Source: Williamsia deligens
Lineage (GTDB): Bacteria > Actinomycetota > Actinomycetes > Mycobacteriales > Mycobacteriaceae
Direction: 5' to 3'
Assembly: GCF_024171765.1 (NCBI RefSeq)
Contig: NZ_JAMTCI010000001.1
Span: 124,001-188,000 of the forward strand
Length of the DNA stretch: 64,000 nt
In this document: positions 56,310 through 64,000 of the stretch, piece by piece
Numbering within the stretch: position 1 is the first letter of the stretch
Layout: each line of letters opens with the position of its first letter
The notes under the pieces: model-generated
Told to the model about the DNA's origin: nothing
What the model saw: only the letters and a program-made list of their open reading frames with translations
Databases searched by the model: none
Translations under genes and position numbers: made by a program

Positions 56310-57271
56310 CGGTCGCCTCCTGTCTGTTCGTCGACGACCCGTGCACCGGGTACCGGTCCTGTGGCTGTTCGTACGGCGCGGGCGACGCCCTCCCCCGACA
56401 GTTCCGCAGCGACGCGCACCGCGTGGTCGGCGTCGGCGCACAGGAACACGCACGTCGGGCCGGACCCGGAGACGATGCCCGCGAGCGCGCCCGCCTCCGT
56501 CCCCGCACGCAGGGTCCGCCGCAGGGTCGGGCGCATGCTCAGCGCCGCGGGTTGCAGATCGTTCACGAGCGCGTCGGCGAGCAGGCGGGCGTCGCCGGCG
56601 GCCAGTGCGGTCAGGACGTCGTCGGATGTGCCCGCGCGGCGGATCGGTTCGGACCGTTCCGCGGCGCGCAGGGTGTCGAGCTCGCGGTAGACCGCGGGGG
56701 TGCTGAGTTCGCCGGCCGCGACGGCGATCACCCAGTGGAACGTCCCCCGCGACAGCACGCGCGTGAGGCGTTCACCGCGGCCGGTGCCCAGCGCGGTGCC
56801 ACCCTGCAGCGAGAACGGGACGTCGCTGCCGAGCCCCGCGGCGATTCCGGACAGTTCGTCGCGCCCGACGTCCAGACGCCACAGCCGGACCAGCCCGGCG
56901 AGCACGGCGGCCGCATCCGCGCTGCCTCCGGCCATCCCGCCCGCGACGGGGATGCCCTTGGCGATCGAGACTGCGACCTCACCGTGGTCGCCACCGACGT
57001 GGGCGCGCAGCGCGTCGACGGCCTTCCAGGCGAGGTTGGTGCTGTCGAGGGGAACGGAGTCGAGGGCGCGATCGTGAGCCCCGGACGGCCCCGTGACGGT
57101 GATGGTCCGCGTGTCGGCGGGGGTGATGCGGACCTCGTCCGTCAGCGACACGGCGTGGAAGACGGTCTCGAGTTCGTGATAGCCGTCGGCCCGCAGATCA
57201 CCGACACCGAGGTGGAGGTTGATCTTCGCGGGTGCCCGGACGACGACGGGCGAAGGGACGACGGACAGCAC
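56306..57271 (-). CDS. ispE: 4-diphosphocytidyl-2-C-methyl-D-erythritol kinase
   Basis: The GHMP kinase of the MEP isoprenoid pathway phosphorylates CDP-ME. With GTG 57271 it has 321 residues; GTG 57283, overlapping the ksgA end, is an alternative. Family motifs are '[25 protein letters not shown]' near residue 10, '[18 protein letters not shown]' near 104 and '[10 protein letters not shown]' near 270. It follows ksgA and overlaps the ABC-F gene, so rpfB, ksgA, ispE and the ABC-F gene form one transcript. Confidence 0.94.
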
Positions 57272-57272
57272 G

Positions 57273-58163
57273 TCATCCCACACTAGTGAGGGCGAGCCGG
57301 ACGAAGTCGGCCACGTCGAGACGTTCGCCCCGCAGGGAAGGGTCGATGTCGGCGGCGCGCAACCGTTCCTCGGCCGCAGCGGGCGAACCGGCCCAGCCCG
57401 CCAGGGCGGCACGCAGCGTCTTGCGACGCTGGGCGAACGCGGCGTCGACCACGGCCCACACCGCGCGGCGGGTGGTCTCGTCGGTGGACCACGGCATCTC
57501 GCACCGGTCGACGCGCACCAGGCCGGACTCGACCTTGGGCACCGGCCAGAACACGCCGGCACCGACGGTCCCCGCCCTCCGGACGTCACCGAAGAAGCGC
57601 GCCTTGACGCTGGGCACTCCGTACGTCTTGCTCCCGGGGCCCGCCGCCAACCGCTCGGCCACCTCGAGCTGCACCATCACCAGTGCCGTGCGGATGCCCG
57701 GGCAGTGCGCGAGCAGGTGCAGCAGCACGGGGACGGCCACGTTGTAGGGCAGGTTCGCGACCAGTGCCGTCACGTCGCCGACGTCCGAGGACGAGACGTC
57801 CATCGCGTCGGCCCGGACGATGCGCAGCGACGACGCCTGCGCCGGCGCCAGCTCGGCGACGGTGCGGGGCAGGACGCCTGCGAGGACCGGATCGATCTCG
57901 ACGGCCGTGACCCGACCGGCGGATCCGAGCAGCGCGAGCGTCAGCGACCCGAGTCCGGGCCCGACCTCGAGCACGTGATCGTCGGCGGTGACGCCGGCCT
58001 CGGCTACGATGCGTCGGACCGTGTTGGCGTCGTGGACGAAGTTCTGGCCCAGCGACTTGGTCGGTCGCACACCGAGCTCGTCGGCGAGCTCCCGGATGCG
58101 GACGGGGCCGAGTAGACCGGGTGTCGGGTCCCCCGACGGCAGACCGGGTGTCGGGTCGGTCAG
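57273..58163 (-). CDS. ksgA: 16S rRNA dimethyladenosine transferase
   Basis: The enzyme dimethylates two adjacent adenines near the 3' end of 16S rRNA. It has '[18 protein letters not shown]' near residue 38, SAM loop '[13 protein letters not shown]' near 65 and catalytic 'NLPYNVAVP' near 131. No ATG, GTG or TTG lies in frame between the rpfB stop and this conserved region. CTG 58163 is the best guess, giving 296 residues. A 17-bp sequence repeated at 58114 and 58141 encodes DPTPGL twice near the N-terminus. Confidence 0.9.
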   Translation of the reverse strand: MTDPTPGLPSGDPTPGLLGPVRIRELADELGVRPTKSLGQNFVHDANTVRRIVAEAGVTADDHVLEVGPGLGSLTLALLGSAGRVTAVEIDPVLAGVLPRTVAELAPAQASSLRIVRADAMDVSSSDVGDVTALVANLPYNVAVPVLLHLLAHCPGIRTALVMVQLEVAERLAAGPGSKTYGVPSVKARFFGDVRRAGTVGAGVFWPVPKVESGLVRVDRCEMPWSTDETTRRAVWAVVDAAFAQRRKTLRAALAGWAGSPAAAEERLRAADIDPSLRGERLDVADFVRLALTSVG

Positions 58164-58188
58164 CGGAGGCCCTCGCCGGAGGCGGGGA

Positions 58189-59407
<1,219 letters not shown>

Positions 59408-60250
59408 TCACGCGGATGGCAAAGCGATCCCGTAGAGACGCTCGGCGTTCGCGGTCACCTGCCGGGCCAGATCGGCCGGGTCGTCGCAGCGCGTCTGCGC
59501 CAGCGATCGCACGGTGTACGGCAGGCAGTACGGCTGGTTCGGTGCGCCGCGGTGGGGATGTGGGGTGAGGAACGGCGCGTCGGTCTCGACGAGCAGCAGC
59601 TCCGGTGGGACCACCCGTGCCGCCGCCTGCAGCGCCGCGGCGTTCGTGAAGCTGACCGTCCCCGAGAAGGACAGCGCGTACCCCCGGTCGACGCATTCGC
59701 GCGCGATCGTCTCGTCCTCGGAGAAGCAGTGCATGATCACCGTCTCCGGTGCGCCCTCGTCGGCGAGGACGTCGAGCAGATCCCGGCCCGCGTCGCGGTT
59801 GTGGATCATCAGGGGCTTGCCGACCTCCTTGGCCAGCGCGATGTGCCACCGAAAGCTGTGTTCCTGCTGCACCTTCGACGCACAGTCGTCGGAGCGCTCG
59901 AGCCAGTACCAGTCGAGCCCGGTCTCGCCGACGGCGACCACGCGCGGATGGCGGGCCATCGCGGCGAGCTCGTCGGCCGTCTCGTCGGTGAGGTCGTCGG
60001 CGTGGGTCGGATGCAGCGCGGTCGCCGCCCAGACCCGGCTGTCCCAGTCGGCGGCGGCGATCGCCCAGCGCGCGTCGACCATGTCGTCGGCGACGGTGAC
60101 CACACCGCCCACGCCGACGGCGCCCGCGTGATCGAGGATCTGTGCGACCGCCTCGGCGTCGCGGCCACCGCACGCGGCGAGGTGCGTGTGCGCGTCGATC
60201 AGGGGCGCGAGGGGTTCCGGATCCGGGGGCGGGGGCTTGCGCTTGCTCAC
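59408..60250 (-). CDS. tatD: TatD-family metal-dependent hydrolase
   Basis: GTG 60250 overlaps the phzF stop, giving 280 residues. The TIM-barrel hydrolase has 'LIDAHTHL' near residue 17, 'AVGETGLDWYWLE' near 107, 'PLMIHNRDAGRDLLDVL' near 147, 'IMHCFSED' near 171 and 'LLVETDAPFLTP' near 222, the metal ligands of the family. TatD proteins are DNases and quality-control factors. The position between metG and rpfB matches Rv1008. Confidence 0.93.
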   Translation of the reverse strand: MSKRKPPPPDPEPLAPLIDAHTHLAACGGRDAEAVAQILDHAGAVGVGGVVTVADDMVDARWAIAAADWDSRVWAATALHPTHADDLTDETADELAAMARHPRVVAVGETGLDWYWLERSDDCASKVQQEHSFRWHIALAKEVGKPLMIHNRDAGRDLLDVLADEGAPETVIMHCFSEDETIARECVDRGYALSFSGTVSFTNAAALQAAARVVPPELLLVETDAPFLTPHPHRGAPNQPYCLPYTVRSLAQTRCDDPADLARQVTANAERLYGIALPSA

Positions 60251-61092
60251 AGCGTCACCGTCCCGGTGATGGTGGTGTTCGACACACCACCCACCCAGAT
60301 GCTGTCCCCGTCGTCGTCGATCGACACCCGTCCCGCGCGTCCGATCGCCGTGCCCTGCGCGGCCACGTAGGACGCGGGCACCTCCCCCGCCGACCGCAGC
60401 CACACGGCGAACCCCGCGTTGAGGCTGCCGGTCACCGGGTCCTCGGGCACCCCGACGCCGGGGACGAAAGCCCGGACCTCGTACGCCGCGTCGGCGGCGT
60501 CCCCGCGATGTGCGCCGATCAACCCCACCTTGTGGTCGCCGAGGGCGCCGAAGTCGGGCGTGATCTCCAGGACACGCTCCGCCGATGTCAGCATGAGTCC
60601 GATCCACCCGGGCCCGTTGTCGACCCAGTTGCTCGCGACGACATCCGACGGTGCGAGACCGAGCGCCGACCGGATCTCGGCGAGCACGTCGTCGTCGACC
60701 GGTCCGGACCGTCGCAGCGGCGGGGCCGCGAACGCCAGGCGTGCACCGTCACGGCGGATGGTCACCAGCCCGATGCCGCACTCCTGCACGATCGCCTCGG
60801 CGGCGGGCACCCCGCCCGCCTCCAGCCACGCATGCGCCGAGCCCAGGGTCGGGTGGCCCGCGAACGGCAGTTCGCCGCCGGGGGTGAAGATGCGCAGTCG
60901 GTAGTCGGCGGACGAATCGGTCGGCGGGAGGACGAAGGTCGTCTCCGACAGGTTCGTCCAGCGCGCGAACGCGGCCATGGTCGCGTCGTCGAGGCCGTCG
61001 CCGTCGAGGACGACAGCGACCGGGTTGCCGGTCAGCGGGCCGGACACGAAGACGTCGACCTGGGCGAACGGGCGGGAGGACGGAGTGCTCAC
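60247..61092 (-). CDS. PhzF-family isomerase
   Basis: The 281-residue protein has the PhzF layout: 'QVDVFVSGPLTGNPVAVVLDGDGL' at the N-terminus, 'NLSETTFVLPP' with the catalytic-type Glu near residue 50, 'FTPGGELPFAGHPTLGSAHAWL' near 68 and 'EDPVTGSLNAG' near 215. PhzF in phenazine producers isomerises a dihydroxybenzoate derivative, but most homologues act elsewhere and no phenazine gene is nearby. The overlap with tatD makes the pair one transcript. Confidence 0.88.
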   Translation of the reverse strand: MSTPSSRPFAQVDVFVSGPLTGNPVAVVLDGDGLDDATMAAFARWTNLSETTFVLPPTDSSADYRLRIFTPGGELPFAGHPTLGSAHAWLEAGGVPAAEAIVQECGIGLVTIRRDGARLAFAAPPLRRSGPVDDDVLAEIRSALGLAPSDVVASNWVDNGPGWIGLMLTSAERVLEITPDFGALGDHKVGLIGAHRGDAADAAYEVRAFVPGVGVPEDPVTGSLNAGFAVWLRSAGEVPASYVAAQGTAIGRAGRVSIDDDGDSIWVGGVSNTTITGTVTL

Positions 61093-61164
61093 GCCGCCAT
61101 GGTGTCAGGCGCGCATCCGACCCGGCGATCGAGTTCTCCCCGCCCGGCGTAGCGTCCCCGGGCG

Positions 61165-61671
61165 ATGGACCCCGCACCGACACCCACCGACGCCGACCGG
61201 CCCGGCGTCGTCGTCATCGCCGTGGACGAGGCCGACCCCGATCTCGCGGCGATGCTCGACTGCACCGTCGCCGAGCTGACGCGCCGCTATCCCGACTACC
61301 ACCCGGAGCCGTTCGTCGAGGGTGGCGAGTATTTCGTCGCGCGACTCGAGGGCCGACCCGTGGGATGTGTCGCGCTGGTCCGCCACGAGGACCTCCCCGA
61401 CGCTGCCGAGGTCAAGCGGCTCTACGTCGACTCCAGCGCGCGGCGGGCGGGTGTCGCCCGCGCTCTGATGGACGCCCTCGAGGACCGCGCCCGCCGGCTC
61501 GGCCTCTCGCGGGTGGTGCTCGAGACCGGCAACCGCCAACCCGAGGCGGTCGCGCTGTACGAGCGGATGGGCTACGCGGTGACCGAGCCGTATCACCCGC
61601 AGGGCTGGAACAACGTCAGCATCTTCATGGCCCGGGACCTGGCGTCGCCGACGTCCCGCCCGGCACGCTGA
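61165..61671 (+). CDS. GNAT N-acetyltransferase
   Basis: ATG 61165 gives a 168-residue protein with the acetyl-CoA motif 'VKRLYVDSSARRAGVARALM' near residues 93-112 and 'ETGNRQPEAVALYERMGYAV' near 125. The N-terminus 'DPDLAAMLDCTVAELTRRYPDYHPEPF' fits a single-domain acetyltransferase of small amines or amino acids. No substrate is indicated. It is divergent from phzF and 24 bp upstream of the hydrolase gene. Confidence 0.85.
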   Translation: MDPAPTPTDADRPGVVVIAVDEADPDLAAMLDCTVAELTRRYPDYHPEPFVEGGEYFVARLEGRPVGCVALVRHEDLPDAAEVKRLYVDSSARRAGVARALMDALEDRARRLGLSRVVLETGNRQPEAVALYERMGYAVTEPYHPQGWNNVSIFMARDLASPTSRPAR

Positions 61672-61695
61672 ACGTCCCTGACTATCGTCGGTCCG

Positions 61696-62634
61696 ATGGA
61701 GATGCGGACGGGGACAGCGCGGGTCGGCACGGCGGAGATCGACGGGGTCGAGCACGAGATCGACATCTACTACGAGGACCTCGGTGACGTCTCGGACCCG
61801 GCCGTCCTGCTCATCATGGGCCTGTCTGCGCAGCTGACCGTGTGGCCGACCGGGTTCTGCGACGCGCTGGTGGACGCGGGGTTCCGGGTCATCCGCTTCG
61901 ACAACCGCGACATCGGACTGTCGACGCACCTCGACGGCGTCCGCGTCCGCGGGTCCGTGCTCCCGCGCCTGGTCCGGACCGAGCTGGGGTTCGGCAGCAG
62001 GGTCCCGTACACCGTCGTCGACATGGCCGCCGACGCGATCGGACTGCTCGACCACCTCGGCATCCGGCGTGTGCACGTCGTCGGCGCCTCGATGGGCGGG
62101 ATGATCGCGCAGGTGGTCGCGGGCAACTATCCCGAGCGCACGCTGTCGGCGGCCATCATCTTCTCCTCGACGCTGCAGATGTTCCTGCCGCCGCCCGCAC
62201 CCGAGAAGCTGCTCGCCCTGCTGTCCGGCCCCGGCAGGGGTGCGACGCGCGAGGACTACATCGCCGCGTCGGCGAAGGCGTTGCAGACCATCGGCAGCCC
62301 CGGCTACCCGATGTCCGACGAGGAGGCGTGGGAGAAGGCCGCGGAGTTCCACGACCGGTCGCACGACCCCGCGGGGATCCTGCGTCAGACCGCGGCCGTC
62401 ATGGGCAGCGGGAGCCTGCGCCGCTACGCGCGCGCCATCACCGCGCCGACGGTCGTCATCCACGGCAAGGCCGACGGACTGATGCGCCCGACCGGGGGCA
62501 GGGCCATCGCCCACGCCGTCCCCGACTCCCGTCTGCTCCTGCTCGACGGCATGGGTCACGACCTGCCCGAGCCGCTGTGGCCGCAGATCGTGGGCGCCAT
62601 CACCGACAACATCGCCCGCGCGGCGACTGTCTAA
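61696..62634 (+). CDS. Alpha/beta hydrolase
   Basis: The 312-residue protein has the nucleophile elbow 'GASMGG' (Ser near residue 138), Asp in 'HGKADGLM' near 258 and His in 'LDGMGHDLP' near 286. The N-terminal '[14 protein letters not shown]' and '[15 protein letters not shown]' blocks are typical of actinobacterial esterase/lipase-like members. The substrate is unknown. It is followed 11 bp later by metG and may share its transcript. Confidence 0.88.
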   Translation: MEMRTGTARVGTAEIDGVEHEIDIYYEDLGDVSDPAVLLIMGLSAQLTVWPTGFCDALVDAGFRVIRFDNRDIGLSTHLDGVRVRGSVLPRLVRTELGFGSRVPYTVVDMAADAIGLLDHLGIRRVHVVGASMGGMIAQVVAGNYPERTLSAAIIFSSTLQMFLPPPAPEKLLALLSGPGRGATREDYIAASAKALQTIGSPGYPMSDEEAWEKAAEFHDRSHDPAGILRQTAAVMGSGSLRRYARAITAPTVVIHGKADGLMRPTGGRAIAHAVPDSRLLLLDGMGHDLPEPLWPQIVGAITDNIARAATV

Positions 62635-62645
62635 GCTGGCCCATC

Positions 62646-64000
62646 ATGGCTGACGAACCCCGGGCTGCCGGCGACCACGCGACCCCGTTCTACGTGACGA
62701 CGGCCATCGCGTACCCGAACGGTGTCCCCCACATCGGCCACGCCTACGAGTACATCTCGGCCGACGCCATCGCCCGGTTCAAGCGCCTCGACGGCTTCGA
62801 CGTGCGGTTCCTCACCGGCACCGACGAACACGGCCAGAAGATGCAGCAGACCGCCGCCGCCGAGGGCATCCCGACCCGGGATCTCGCCGACCGCAACGCC
62901 GCCGCGTTCCGCACGCTGCAGGAGTCGCTGGGCAGCAGCTTCGACCGGTTCATCCGCACCACCGACGCCGACCATCACGCGGCGTCCCAGGAGATCTGGC
63001 GTCGCATGGCCGACGCCGGCGACATCTACCTCGACACCTTCAGCGGCTGGTACTCGGTGCGCGACGAGGCGTACTACGCCGAGGACGAGCTCACCACCCT
63101 CGACGACGGCAGCCGCGTCGCGACCGCGACGGGCACGCCGGTCGAGTGGACCGACGAGGCCAGCTACTTCTTCCGCCTCTCGAACTACCAGGACAAGCTG
63201 CTGGCGCTCTACGAGTCCCAGCCCGACTTCATCGGCCCCGCCACCCGGCGCAACGAGGTCGCGAGCTTCGTCGCCGGTGGCCTGCGCGACCTGTCGATCT
63301 CGCGCACCACCTTCGACTGGGGCGTGCCCGTTCCCGGCGACCCCGACCACGTCATGTACGTGTGGGTCGACGCACTCACCAACTACCTCACCGGCGTCGG
63401 CTTCCCGGACACCGATCCCGCACTGCTGGAACGCTTCTGGCCCGCAGACCTGCACATCATCGGCAAGGACATCGTCCGCTTCCACTGCGTGTACTGGCCG
63501 GCGTTCCTCATGAGCGCCGGCATCGCGCTGCCGAAACGCGTGTTCGCCCACGGCTTCCTGTTCAACAAGGGCGAGAAGATGAGCAAGTCGGTCGGCAACG
63601 TCGTCGACCCCTACTCACTCGTCGAGCAGTACGGACTCGACCCGCTGCGCTATTTCCTGCTGCGCGAGGTGTCCTACGGCCAGGACGGGTCGTACTCGCA
63701 CGAGGCGATCATGGCCCGCATCAACGCCGACCTCGCCAACGAGCTGGGCAACCTCGCCCAGCGGTCGCTGTCGATGATCGCCAAGAACTTCGACGGGTCG
63801 GTGCCGCAGCCCGGCGATCTCACCGAGGACGACTCCGCCCTGCTCGCGCGGGCCGACGGTCTGCTCGAACGGGTGCGGGCCGAGTTCGACGTCCAGACAC
63901 TGCATCTCGGCCTCGAGGCGCTGTGGGAGGTGTTGGGCGAGACCAACCGGTACATCTCCGCGCAGGAGCCCTGGAAGGTCGCCAAGGTCGACCTCGACCG
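62646..64000 (+). CDS. metG: Methionyl-tRNA synthetase, 3' end outside window
   Basis: The frame starts at ATG 62646 and continues past the right edge after 451 complete codons. The class I signature 'PHIGHAY' near residue 28 and 'EKMSKSVGN' near 312 mark the catalytic core, and '[11 protein letters not shown]' near 58 is typical MetRS. The zinc-finger cysteines of the long E. coli form are absent, as in the short actinobacterial type. The position beside tatD and rpfB matches Rv1007. Confidence 0.95.
   Translation, partial: MADEPRAAGDHATPFYVTTAIAYPNGVPHIGHAYEYISADAIARFKRLDGFDVRFLTGTDEHGQKMQQTAAAEGIPTRDLADRNAAAFRTLQESLGSSFDRFIRTTDADHHAASQEIWRRMADAGDIYLDTFSGWYSVRDEAYYAEDELTTLDDGSRVATATGTPVEWTDEASYFFRLSNYQDKLLALYESQPDFIGPATRRNEVASFVAGGLRDLSISRTTFDWGVPVPGDPDHVMYVWVDALTNYLTGVGFPDTDPALLERFWPADLHIIGKDIVRFHCVYWPAFLMSAGIALPKRVFAHGFLFNKGEKMSKSVGNVVDPYSLVEQYGLDPLRYFLLREVSYGQDGSYSHEAIMARINADLANELGNLAQRSLSMIAKNFDGSVPQPGDLTEDDSALLARADGLLERVRAEFDVQTLHLGLEALWEVLGETNRYISAQEPWKVAKVDLD

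Noticed and set aside
60247-61092. Phenazine biosynthesis locus
   Set aside because: Only a PhzF-like gene is present, and most PhzF homologues are unrelated to phenazines.

Overview
The window looks like a chromosomal segment from a high-GC actinobacterium of the order Mycobacteriales. A Gordonia- or Williamsia-like organism is the best guess; the genus is inferred from gene content, not proven. GC is uniformly high, GTG starts are common, and many genes overlap by ATGA or GTGA. The right two thirds follows the order of the Mycobacterium tuberculosis Rv1007-Rv1026 neighbourhood: metG, tatD, rpfB, ksgA, ispE, pth, rplY, prs, glmU, a TetR gene, mfd, mazG, a lytic-transglycosylase lipoprotein, eno, ftsB-like, DUF501, ppx. 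Lineage-specific genes are inserted between these anchors. No prophage, insertion sequence, CRISPR array or rRNA operon is visible.

Layout. 1-6.8 kb: an SRPBCC/DUF5995 protein, a short tRNA-Leu(UAA), two MFS transporters, a GlxA-type regulator and a 3-hydroxyisobutyrate-dehydrogenase-like enzyme. 6.9-12.4 kb: a 22-bp-period repeat array, then a galactose unit (sodium symporter plus small membrane protein on the minus strand; divergent DeoR regulator, galT and galK). The divergent promoter carries a CRP/GlxR-type palindrome and a separate inverted repeat suited to the DeoR protein. 12.5-18.2 kb: exported proteins, then a TetR/ferredoxin-reductase/desaturase locus resembling DesT-DesCB and Rv3230c-Rv3229c. 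18.3-24.7 kb: a DHA2 exporter, DUF4395, then ppx, DUF501, ftsB-like, eno and an LpqU-like lipoprotein. 24.8-28.3 kb: efeUOB iron uptake behind a DtxR/IdeR-like box. 28.7-37.2 kb: mazG-mfd, small enzymes, a DODA-type dioxygenase and a TetR gene. 37.2-41.9 kb: a second 22-bp-period array, tRNA-Gln(UUG) and a 1507-residue CheB-CheR-PAS-GGDEF-EAL hybrid. 42-50 kb: SDR, glmU-prs-arsC, rplY-pth and two tandem FabH paralogues. 50-51.1 kb: a DUF559 gene cut by an in-frame TGA and flanked by two related palindromes with compensatory stem changes. 51.1-64 kb: prfC, a lipoprotein, a hydroxyisobutyryl-CoA hydrolase, an ABC-F protein, ispE-ksgA-rpfB, tatD-phzF, a GNAT protein, a hydrolase and metG, which runs off the right edge.

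Themes. The symporter, DeoR, GalT and GalK form one Leloir-pathway uptake unit without galE in the window. The reductase and desaturase form an electron-transfer pair. EfeU, EfeO and EfeB form one iron importer. rpfB-ksgA-ispE joins cell-wall, ribosome and isoprenoid functions on one transcript behind a structured leader. The points most worth a second look are the two phased arrays, the covarying palindromes around the broken DUF559 gene, and the receptor-less CheB/CheR/c-di-GMP hybrid.
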